Assembly: GCA_022496805.1 (NCBI GenBank)
Contig: CM040097.1
Span: forward strand, 23,736,072 to 23,800,071
Reading direction: 5' to 3'
From: Pohlia nutans
Lineage: Eukaryota > Streptophyta > Bryopsida > Bryales > Mniaceae
Length of the DNA: 64,000 bases
Below the pieces are notes generated by a model. It worked only from the letters and a program-made list of their open reading frames with translations, made no database searches and had not been told where the DNA came from. Below are positions 34,050 through 44,129 of this stretch, in pieces; positions within the stretch are counted from its first letter, which is position 1; the number at the start of each line of letters is the position of its first letter. Made by a program: the position numbers and the translations under genes.

Positions 34050-35150
34050 GGTTAGTTTGGTTAATTCCAATCACTTTGATGTTAGTTTGGTACCAAAATA
34101 TCTTGATAGCATTTCAGTGTAAAGTTAACTTTGTCATCTTGATTTCATGGTCATGCCATTTTAGCATCATGTTGGTGTGCAAAATTTCAATGTCAATTTG
34201 ATGTCAATGTGAGGGTCGGATTGATGCCATTTTGAACATTCACTAATTTAATGTTATTTTGATGCCAATTTCTCATCAACTATCCCAATATCATATGAGC
34301 ACCATTCTGACATGCACTATCTGAATGACACGTAAATGCTATTCTGGTGCAATTTTATTACCATGTTGATGTTAAAGTGATTGCAGTATTTGAGTGTTAT
34401 TTTGGTGTCATTCTAGTGAGTATTATTTCAATGTTAGTTTGATGCTACTTTAATTCCATTTCTTTATCGTTTTGACTCCATTTTGATGTTGTTTTAACGC
34501 AATTTTGACATGCACTATTTCAATCTCATTTCACTTCATTTGAACATGCACTATTTCAATGTCATTTTCACTCCATCTGAACATGCACTATTTCCTCGGG
34601 GAGGTCACTTCCAAATATTACGTAACAACGTGCGAACAAAGATAGGGTCCAAATAAATCTTTGAAGATAATTTTTATAAATGATTTACATTAATACAGGA
34701 TGCTCACAATTCATTACAAGAATAAAAATGAGAATATTCTTGAAATATTACTAATTATAGTAAAAATTATTTTTAATTTTTAGGGTACTTTTAAATACCC
34801 TTTGTTCACACGTAATACTCAAAAGATACAAAGAGTGACCTCCCCAAGACTATTTCAATGTCATCTTCACACCCTTTTGACGTTCACTAATTGCGTGCAA
34901 TTCTAACACCAATTTGATGTCATTCTGGCATCATGTTGACATGAAATATTTTAATGTCATTTTCTACATTTTTGACATCGGCTACTTCAATGCTAATTTG
35001 AAGCTATTGCACCACAAATTTCACATGCACCATTTCAATGTCATTTTTACGTTGTCATTTCATGCACTATATCAACGTCCTTCTAACGCCGTTTGGACGT
35101 TCACTAATTGAATGTAATTTTACAGCCACTTTCATTTCATTTTGGCATCA
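34050..35150. repeat. Degenerate T-rich repeat field
   Basis: Loose repetition of words such as TTCAATGTCATTTT, TTGATGCCATTTTGA and ACATGCACTATTT, without fixed period. A hAT-like MITE has inserted into it at 34595. A complementary-looking field is at 60520-61230. Confidence 0.6.
34595..34848. mobile_element. hAT-like MITE with an 8-bp target duplication (1)
   Basis: 254 bp flanked by exact ACTATTTC duplications (34587-34594 and 34849-34856). Inverted ends begin CTCGGGGAGGTCACT on the left and, reversed, CTTGGGGAGGTCACT on the right, followed by a shared ATTACGT motif. The 8-bp duplication is the hAT signature. No coding content. Confidence 0.8.
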
Positions 35151-35151
35151 T

Positions 35152-35184
35152 TTAGGGTTTAGGATTTAGGGTTTAGGGTTTAGG
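35152..35184. repeat. Interstitial plant telomere-type repeats
   Basis: About four and a half units of TTTAGGG with one variant (TTTAGGA) run in a row. This is the usual plant telomere unit. The tract is short and internal, so it is not a chromosome end. Confidence 0.85.
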
Positions 35185-35548
35185 AATTTTGTGTTAATGT
35201 TTGCTTACATTAAAACTGAGTAAAATCCTAGTTCTAGGTATAAACCTACTCAACTCAATCCAACCCTTCCAATTCTTCAAGAAGCTACAATATTGCAAGA
35301 CTTGTAAAAGACAACGCACTCCACACCTAGGGTTTTTCCATCACTGAAAATCTACTCTAAAATTCCCCAATCCTGACTTACAATCACAACAACAAGAACA
35401 TTATAAAAATTCTCAACACAATACTCATCAGGGCAAGAATCTCCACTAACTCTGTACACGGGCATGACAACAACAAAGATGATGCAAAGGGTGCCAAGCA
35501 TAAAGAACGTCACAACAACAACATTTTCCTTCACATATAGGTCAAAGT

Positions 35549-36036
35549 ACACAATGAAAATGCCACCACGAACATTGTCCGTAATTGTGAACTTAATATA
35601 GGCCCCGTATGGCATTTCACCTAAATATTCAAATAAGTTCTTTGAATATTTGAGCTCACGGAGGTCACCATGCAAAAAGTAGAAAACTACGGGAGTTAAA
35701 CTATAGAGTCCTTTTTTATTCATTGGAGGAAAAAATCTACATGATTATAAAATTTTATATGTAATATAGGACACTTTAAACTCAAACAAGGAATAATTGA
35801 AGAATATATTTAGAATATGCCTAGAATATTCAAGAATTCCCCTCGAATATTCCATTTATGTGATAGCCCTCATTAAAATACTCTCCTAATGCACGTGGTT
35901 ACACTAAATACATGCTAGTGACCTCCCCAAGTATTTGAGTTATTTGTAAAGCCACCTTGAATTTAGTAATTGAAAACTTAGTATGGGCCCGTATGGCATT
36001 CTATCCAAACATTCAAATAAGTTCTCTGAATATTTG
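35549..36036. repeat. About 95-bp direct repeat split by a MITE
   Basis: A block containing GGCCCCGTATGGCATTTC ... CAAATAAGTTCTTTGAATATTTGAG at about 35560-35654 recurs as GGGCCCGTATGGCATTCT ... at about 35946-36036. The MITE at 35655 inserted at the edge of the first copy. Confidence 0.65.
35655..35931. mobile_element. hAT-like MITE with an 8-bp target duplication (2)
   Basis: 277 bp flanked by exact TATTTGAG duplications (35647-35654 and 35932-35939). The left end CTCACGGAGGTCACC and the reversed right end CTTGGGGAGGTCACT match the family at 34595-34848. Confidence 0.78.
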
Positions 36037-36119
36037 AGTTATTTGTAAAGTCACTGTGAATTTGAAGAATCAACAATGAATTTTGTTTTATTATACTCTT
36101 ATTTGTTAACTCCAAATAG

Positions 36120-36682
36120 TTAACTCCTAAAGGACCGCGGATTTTTCCTATTTTTGAGCATCATTTTCAACTCTTTTTTATTCATTTTCTTCTAAATAAT
36201 TTTTTTGCTCTTTATAGCAAATACCAAATTAAACATTTTAATAAATTTAAGAATTTTTTTGACCAATTTAACAATTTTCCTATGTCTTCAAAGACAGTCA
36301 GAAAATATATAAAAAGATTGCAATTTCATCTTTTCACTTGCAATATGTATGGTAAAATTCTATGAAAATTTTACTATGCACTATCCTGGTAATTTAAAAC
36401 AAGACCCTACAGTTAGAGTTGAAAATACATAATTTCTAAGGTTTATTTTGAGCCCTGCCCGCACTGCCCTTTCTCCCCAAAAAACCCTTTGTGCTCCATA
36501 ACTTCCACTTAAAAGGTCAAAATCAAAAAAAAATTAAATCCCCATTTTTGTATTGATATACCAAATTCACATAATTTAAAAAACAAAAATATAAATTAAA
36601 AATAAATAAATAAAATGACGCCGTGGGAACCTACCCGAACATTGAAATGTCCTAGTTAGGACATTTGGTCCTTAGGGGTAAA
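36120..36682. mobile_element. TTAA-family MITE (degenerate)
   Basis: The left border is TTAACTCCTAAAGGACC and the right border GGTCCTTAGGGG followed by TAAA. The ends match the family at 28563, with small changes. Interior AT-rich and noncoding. Confidence 0.6.
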
Positions 36683-37046
36683 ATGTGTGGAAGATCTAGG
36701 TGGTCTATCATTATTAGGTGTATAAGAGGGATGTAAGATGTATATATGTATATAAGGTCGAGGAACATATCAACTGAACATCCATTTCAACAGCCAGAAT
36801 ATTTCGAGAACATACAAAGTGTGTGAGACGACGTTTTGAAGGAAATATAAATCTCAATGGAGTTGAATCTGAAGGTAATCATATTTTTCCAAATAAAATT
36901 TGGAAATTGATATTTATGAGTAACTATTCAATGCAGTGTGCCCTGCAAACATATAGCACCCCTAGCTGGAGGCAATAAGCATCTCATCCTGAAATCATTC
37001 AAGATTAGTCTAGAGTTGATAGACAAGAAACTTGAAACCTCCTCAT

Positions 37047-37593
37047 TCAACCCTTAAACATACTACTCCTTTGTAAGAAAGTCAAACTACACAATTCAGC
37101 GTTCAAGATTTATAAAAAAAAAATTGTTATATTTTTCATGCATGGAAATGAATGTTTCCTATTAGTCATAAAATTTTCAGATTTTTTTATTTAACACGAC
37201 CATTTTTACAAAAAAAAACAGAGTCAAAAACATCAAAAAAATCATTTTAATTACAAAAAGCTTAATCGTTTTTAATATTTTTTGGGATCAGTTACAAATT
37301 ACAAAGGAGAATCACATTAGATGTTTTCCATAGAATTTTTTATTAAAATTTTGAAATTTGAAAGGTAAACATCCTATGTAGTGTAACTTAGACCTTGAGC
37401 TACAAAGCTTGTTCAAGCAATAAAATACTCAATAATTGGAATTTTAAAGATTTGAAAAGTGGAGTTCAAACTAGACTTGATGAATTTCATTTTCTTAGTT
37501 GGGTGTAATAGCAACAAAATTCATCTTCAAGATCAAAATTGGGTTTGACCAACAAACATACTATAACTAGATGCGTCAATGTTTAGGGGTTAA
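37047..37593. mobile_element. TTAA-family MITE abutting the next copy
   Basis: The right border is ATGTTTAGGGG + TTAA (37590-37593). The candidate left border near 37047 is CAACCCTTAAACAT, a decayed match. The right-hand TTAA is also the left TTAA of the next element. Confidence 0.45.
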
Positions 37594-37961
37594 CCCCTAA
37601 AGGACAATGTGTCCTAACTGTAGGACATTTCAATGTTGGGGTAGATTCCCATGGTGCCAATTTTTATCCTAATTTTTGGGAAAAAATTATGTGAATTGGG
37701 TATATGTAAAAAAAATGGAGATCCAATTTTATTTTTATTCCACCTTCAAAATTGTGGAAGTTTTGGATAGAAAGCTCTATTGACCATCTTTGGAGACATG
37801 GGAAAATATTTAAAATTTGGTCAAAAAATTCTTTACTTTTTTTAATGTTAAAATTGGTATTAGTTATCAAGAGCCAAAAAAATATCAGAAGAAAATGAAA
37901 AGGAAGAGAAGAAAATGATGCTTAAAAAAAACCAGAAAACCCACAGTCCTAGAGGGGTTAA
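37590..37961. mobile_element. TTAA-family MITE
   Basis: TTAA + CCCCTAAAGGAC on the left and GTCCTAGAGGGG + TTAA on the right; 372 bp, noncoding. It shares its left TTAA with the preceding element, making the palindrome AGGGGTTAACCCC. Confidence 0.7.
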
Positions 37962-38002
37962 ACCCAAGGAATCTACTTGCTTGTCTTGCTAAATTGCTTC
38001 CT

Positions 38003-38581
38003 TTAACCCCTAAACGTCCTCACCCATGTCCAATTTAGGCAGTTTTGCAAAGATGCATTATAAAATGCAATTAATATGAATATTTAGAACTTGATCTATG
38101 AATAAAAGTTATACATTTTTTATTTTAGATTCTATCTATACAGTTAGATCTATGACTACTATCACTAATCTTTTTTTTTATAAATTTTGAAACATAAAAT
38201 AAAAAATTACTTTGTAATTCAATTACGAATAAGATATTGACAATATGTGGATGAAATTTGTTGTGATGGGTTATAATGTAGTAATTTAGGTGTAGTGATT
38301 TTTGGAGATTTTTTGGATGCTTGATTTTAATAGTTTTTTTTTTCATGAACACTTTTAGACCAAAATCTTCAAGATTTTCGGTGAAACACTACAACACAAA
38401 ATGAGGCATAATTTTTTCAAAAATTATTTCCTTTTCGATCGGATCACACATACATGAAGTTAACTTCCCATAAAAAATTCAGTAAAAAAATCACACCACA
38501 AAAAGTGCATGACGGATGAGAAAATACGGATGAAATCTGTACATCAGGCCAAAAACGCCTGCTTGGGCAGTTAGGGGTTAA
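38003..38581. mobile_element. TTAA-family MITE, subfamily A
   Basis: TTAA + CCCCTAAACGTCC on the left and GGGCAGTTAGGGG + TTAA on the right; 579 bp. The interior (TTTGCAAAGATGCATTATAA, and ACACATACATGAAGTTAACT near the right end) matches the 577-bp element at 58216, so these are two members of one subfamily. Confidence 0.75.
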
Positions 38582-38586
38582 TAGAG

Positions 38587-39322
38587 TTAACTCCTAAATT
38601 CCTGGGTCTATGTCCATGGAATCATGCTTTACATGTAATACTCAAATTTGCCACTATAAATAAGATAAGAATTCAACTTTATATTTTTAGTAGGTGAAGC
38701 CATGTCTCTACTACAAATCATGATTTTTTCATAAATTTTGGTGAAAATTTGAAATTGCTATGATTTTTTGACGTGATTTGAATGAAAATTCATATCAATT
38801 ACAAAATGTACTCAACAATTCCAATTTTTTTACCAAATGTGTAAACTACAATTAAGAACATTACAATAAATTAAAATCATCTTTTTATCTAAATTTAGAC
38901 ATTCTTGCTACATTGCAGTAGCACATGTTGAACTTGTAACATCAATAAAATACTCAATTTCCAATTTTTTCCAAAAATGCAAAGTGGAGTAGAAACTAAA
39001 CTTTGTAAACTTCAATTTGTTAGTTAAACTCAAATGCAATTGAACTCATTTTCATGACCTAAATTTAGTTTAAGCAGAAAAGACATAAAAAACCAAAATA
39101 CACTACATGGTGAACCATTTTAAGACTATTTTTTGTAGTTGGGACCCCATGTAAAATCCAAAAATAGCTTGAATCATATGAATTTAACCCGAAGAGGTGG
39201 CATGACCAAACAAAATCCTTCAAAAAAACAATTGGATGGAAATCATCCACATAGCAAGTGGAATTGAATAGTCAGTTCCATTCGTAATCCAATTTTTGGT
39301 CTGGCCATTGTTTACGGGTTAA
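38587..39322. mobile_element. TTAA-family MITE (degenerate)
   Basis: The left border is TTAACTCCTAAATTCC and the right border TTTACGGG + TTAA. It begins only five bases after the preceding element. Noncoding. Confidence 0.5.
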
Positions 39323-40493
39323 TAGAATTAGGGTTAAATTTTCAAAAATGAAAGTGAAGAAATTCAGCAATGCCCTATGTCAACACCTCTCCATTGGAAT
39401 CTTTCATATCAAGAACGGATTCATACATAGTTATAGTGTGAATTTTATTAGTGGGAGTGACTTATCCACATATGGTTTAGAACATAAATTGTATACATTG
39501 AAAATTGAAAGGAGTTGGTATATTGATCAAGATCGGAATGCATAAACTAATGGAAGATGAACAAGAGAACACAATCCGAAAAAATAAAACAAGATAACAA
39601 ACTTCCAAACACAAGAAATACAGTGTAGTACATGTGTTGTATTTGGAAGTATTTATTATATTTTCAAGTATTTGCAGCATTTTAGCATTTTGTTTATAGG
39701 TATTTTGATAGTTGCACAACTCCAAATTGAAGTTATCTTTTTCAAGAAGATGTATATTATGCATCTCCAAATCTAGACAATGTTATGGATGAGCATATAC
39801 ACATGGATAGTTCTGTTTGTTTTTTCATGGAGTGTGAATGGTTATACACACGCATGAAGTCCTCGCTGTGGGAACTTCGTCCTCGGTGAGGGAACTTTGT
39901 CTCTCTCCTCAGGGTGTCTCTCCTCAGGATGTATCGGCTCTCTCTTGTCGCCAGGAGGTCGGCGTGAACCCCGTTTATGTCTGCTTCATCGCTGTTCTTG
40001 TGCATGCTCCAGCCGCTTCCTCTCTGGACGGTGATCGACTCGCGCCCCCGCTCCTACGCAATTCATTTCAATTCATATCTGGGAACTTGGCGCTGGCCAG
40101 GTACGGCGTGTACGCGTTTTGGTTGCATTCCACCTTGAAGCCCTGGAAGAAGGATCATGTTCCTGCAGCTTCAGGAAAAAGCAGTAAGCATGCTGTGGTA
40201 GCTCGCAACATTCGCTACGGCCTAGTAAGCATACGATCCATGGTTGTTGGATATTGAGTGTAAGTAAGCCATGGAATTGGAAATGATGGTTTTGGTGAAA
40301 ATTTGAGGAGGCTGATATGTGAGGTTGTAGTGAAGAGGTGGCAAGACCAACAAAAATCCTTCTAAAAAACTTTTAAAAAACTTTGGATGAAAATCGTTGA
40401 CGAAGCAGTAGTTACATTCATAACCCAGTTTTTGGCCTCCCAGGCGCTTAGAGGTTAAGACCATAGTTAGTCTGTGTGTACGAGTAGAACTTA
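39323..40493. other. Left flank of Harbinger copy 2; no gene assigned
   Basis: A 139-codon plus-strand frame at 39838-40257 is present but lacks recognisable domains. A short tandem (GTCCTCG/GGGAACTT, CTCTCCTCAGG) lies at 39870-39930. TTA at 40491-40493 is the left copy of the Harbinger target duplication. Confidence 0.45.
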
Positions 40494-40885
40494 GGCCCGC
40501 TTCAGACCACTGGACGGCCAAAACTGGCCTGTATTGTGATTGGTCAAAATCTGGGTTTTGTCCAGTGCTGGGTTCACACTCGAGGGATGTCCAGTTCCAT
40601 TCATTGCCAGGTCAGCGGGACTTTTTGCCAACGTAGCGGACAAATCATGGGAAATTTGGGACCACCCCCCCAGGTAGTCCCAAACTTGTCCGCTTGATGA
40701 ACAGGTTGTCTTCTCTCGCTCGTCAGGCCTCCATAGTTTCTAATTTCGATTTGGAAAACTTCTACTTTGACAGCCATCGCAAGAAGCTTCTTCTTTCGGC
40801 GTCGCGTCTGGTGAGCTCTTTTTGTTGCGATCATTGTTGCTTCGCCTCCTCTCTGGAGGGTTTGTTGTTGGTTTGGAGTGGTACC

Positions 40886-42370
40886 ATGGAGGGTGGGTTC
40901 TTGTCTCAGCTTCTACAGACCCAAGATGCTGATCCTCGTGTGCTTGACCAGGTAACGGTAGACGAGGGGAAGAAGGTGCAATTGGGAAGTGAAGATGTGA
41001 CATGTAAGGAAGGAGATGAGCCTAAGAAGAAGCGGGCTAAAACAACCTCTCAGAAACCACGAAAGACTAGTAAAGGAGGTAAAGCGAAATCCAAAACTTC
41101 CAAAGCTGACGCAGGCTCTTCCGATGAGGAGGAAGGCACAAAGCGGGGGCCAAATTGGAAGGACCACTGGGTTGTTAACCTCATCCACCTCAGAGGCACC
41201 ATGCACGAAAAATTCTCTGGGATGAAGAAACAAGGTGATGTACTCTGCATTTCGATCTGCATTTCGATTAACTTGGTTCCCCGGTGGTATTTTCTCCAAG
41301 CACCGAGAATTCTAAATTGCGATTCAGAAATTGTGAGAATCCGGCCGTGTTGATGAGGTCTTATAGTTGTGGGTGCGGCTTGCCATCTTCGTAAGCCTTG
41401 AGGTCCAGCCTGAGGTGCAGGCCCGTGGAGGCTTTGATAATCTTCCCTGCCATATTGTGGATGTTGTTGTCGTCGCTTGGTTAGGTTATTGACACCTGAA
41501 AGCACAATCCGCAGTAGGTAGGTTTTTTAGAGTGGCCATGTCGGAGTGACTCTTGGTTTAAGTGAGTGGTTCACCGAGGCTGGTTATGGATTCTCATCTT
41601 GACACAAACACACAAACTGCACAAGAGAGAGATGGTGTCTAAAACAACGGATCCTTGTAGTAGTTGCATTCAATCCAATTTCTTCTCGGCAAGAGTTCGC
41701 TTTCTTCGATGAGGTAGCATCTCACAGTTGACGATCCTGTTAACAATTTGTATTTCTTGTTATCACGACAATGACAGCATAGAACATGCCTCAAGCATAT
41801 TGCAAATAATTCTTCACGGTGTTTTCTCACTTGGAGCTGTTTGTCGATTGTGTGGCAGGCGTGGACAACTGGGGTATGTTGCATACCCAGCTTGTGGCAG
41901 CATGTCCAGATTTTAATCGTAGCAGTGATGCATGCAGGAAAAAGTGGAAGAAAATTTATGATGAATACAAAGCTGATTACACAATCAATGGAATTAGTGG
42001 AAACGCAAGGTCCGCCAAGTGCAAATGGTACTCTTTGGTTGATGGCTTCATGCATGATCGTGCAAATGTCATGAAACATGTGCATGCTAGTGCTACAGAT
42101 GAGGATCCAAACAATCCACAAGAAACTGGTGGCGAAGTAGGTGGTGATGGTATTGCAGAGAAGCCTGCAATTATCTCAGATTCGGCACCCTCAAGTTCTC
42201 AAATTCCTGTTGGAAAGCGGGGAGAAAAGTTGACAACACAAGAGGCTATTCTAGAGATGTCCCAGCATTCCAAACTGCTCCTCCAAACAATGAAGGAAAC
42301 AGAGGATCAGAAGCTTGCACTTCTACAGGGAATGCTAGCCACAATGTCACAATTAGTGAATAAGTTCTAG
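40886..42370 (+). CDS. Harbinger Myb/SANT-like DNA-binding protein
   Basis: Two exons (40886-41234 and 41859-42370) join G|GC in phase to 286 residues. The N-terminus is basic, with a nuclear-localisation-like KKKRAKTTSQKPRKTSKGGK. A trihelix/Myb-SANT-like domain follows: NWKDHWVVNLIHLRGTMHEKF, then WGMLHTQLVAACPDF, SSDACRKKWKKIYDEYK and CKWYSLVDGF. The C-terminus is coiled-coil-prone (TTQEAILEMSQHSKLLLQTM). In PIF/Harbinger elements such a protein binds the element ends and brings the transposase into the nucleus. The start codon sits in ACCATGG, 362 bp after the TIR. The frame is intact. Confidence 0.85.
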
Positions 42371-42538
42371 CATGCTTGTCTCTGACAAAAATCGCACGGA
42401 ATAAAGGTAATCTTTACAATGAGCTTTGCGGTATGTATTTTACAGAATTGAGGTCATGAATGTTCATATTAAGTTCTGTGCTTCAATGCGTGTGACCCTG
42501 TGAACATCAGTGCAACAACTTGGAAAGCCTAGTCTTCT

Positions 42539-43058
42539 TTGGACGCAGCCAAAGATAGAGGCCATGTGGAGCTGGTGGGAAAATTGGAATGCTTTGATAT
42601 GAACTGGGTGCAATCAGAGCGACAGAAGAATGCCAATTCTGTGAACGCTGTGCTTCTGGATGCTGCTCTTGTTGCAGCAACATTCTTCCAAACTTTGCAT
42701 CGTAAGGTAGAAGCACTCAATTCCAACAATGTACCCAATGCCAATAATTTTTACACAAGGTAGTCATTTTGGAATGCAAATCTAAGCACATCATAGAGCC
42801 CTTATTGTTTGTTGAGCAAAATGATAAGCTATCTATGGTATACTTAGATTTACGTTCTAGGATGACTACCACGTCAAGAAATTATCGGCATTGGGTACAC
42901 TATTGGAATTAGCTGCTCCTACCTTGCACAACAATTCTGCAGTTCAGCATTACAATGCGAGTAGGGAGCTGCAGTGTGCCAAACTTGAAACTGAACTCGA
43001 CATTCAACAATATGAAGCTGAGGAGATGAACCTTTTGCACTGCTTATGCCAGAAATGA
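42539..43058 (+). other. Unidentified exon-like segments inside Harbinger copy 2
   Basis: Two open plus-strand stretches read like protein. 42539-42763 includes CFDMNWVQSERQKNANSVNA and DAALVAATFFQTLHRKVEAL. About 42860-43058 includes HVKKLSALGTLLELAAPTLH and CAKLETELDIQQYEAEEMN, then a stop. I recognise neither, and no clean ATG or splice pair joins them. They may be another captured gene piece or a decayed extension of the Myb-like gene. Confidence 0.3.
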
Positions 43059-43439
43059 CATAGACATGGATCTTTAGCAGCTGAGAGAGCCTTCTCGATC
43101 TGTGGATCTATAGTAGTATTTTTTTTATAAAGAATCCAGAAATCATCAAGGCTCTACATTATTTTTGTATAAAAAATCCAAAAAGTTTCAGGGAGCATGG
43201 ACTCAATCATTGGCAAGAAGCAACCACCTCAACCTTAACTAAGGTGACAAAATCTCATATTCCAAAATCCCGTATGCTATTTTGGCTAGATTGGGAGGTA
43301 AGTACCACAAGGGCTAAAGAATCTTATGAAACTGGGACAACAAATACATAGAAAACAACACCATATTCAATTACTACAGTAGTACAATCAAAGGAACAAT
43401 TTTTGTAAAACCAATGTCAAAATTAGAAATCATCAGTTG

Positions 43440-43861
43440 CCACTACTTAGGGCCTCCTATGCTTGGATCAGTCCGGCAGTAAACAATGACTTCACTACCA
43501 CCAAAATTTGCAAAGCACTTCCATGTGCACCAGTAGAGAGGGCCTCCACCAATTTGTACACTCAAATATACCTGCATAAAAACACGCAACAAAGAAAGGA
43601 GCCAGTGAAAGGTGCCACCGATGAGCAGTGAAACTCAATGTCCTGCTTCTCCACTCACCCTCTTCCGGTGAAGTTTGAGACCTCAATCCTTGTCGTTTTC
43701 CTGATTCCACCGGAACCGATAATACATGGAAGCCCGCCCTTAGCTACACTCTTGGATTTTGACACCACTGGAGCACCCAGGCTACTGGTAAAATCAAATA
43801 TCCTGAATTCTTGAATATGTTCAAAACACATTGTACAGTACAGGGATGAAATGCACGGCAC
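43440..43861 (-). other. Unidentified exon-like segments, minus strand, inside Harbinger copy 2
   Basis: Two stretches have splice-like borders. 43445-43572 reads VYLSVQIGGGPLYWCTW... after an ATGCAG acceptor. About 43660-43861 (SKSVAKGGLPCIIGSGGIRK) ends at a GTGAGT donor. Their phases do not join without a stop, so if they are one captured gene it is broken. The family is not recognised. Confidence 0.3.
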
Positions 43862-44129
43862 GGCTTCTCATCGAGATGCAAAAAACAAACATTCAGTCAA
43901 CTGGTGATTCTTTGGGTAATTTCTCTACCAATGTTTTTTTCCCTATAATTTTCCAGGTTGAGCTGTAATCAATCTTCTGTGTACTAATTTTAGGCCAAAA
44001 ATAACCTCACATCAAGAGAACTATGCTTTTGTTACAATTTTTATGTGATCATGTTAGATCCTACCCATTATCTACTCAATTGGCAACAATCAAGTGCCGT
44101 TCGGCTGCGGTTAATAAACAAGGCACAAT

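Noticed and set aside
39838..40257. 139-codon plus-strand frame
   Set aside because: No domain, no start context or splice support; contains a short tandem repeat.
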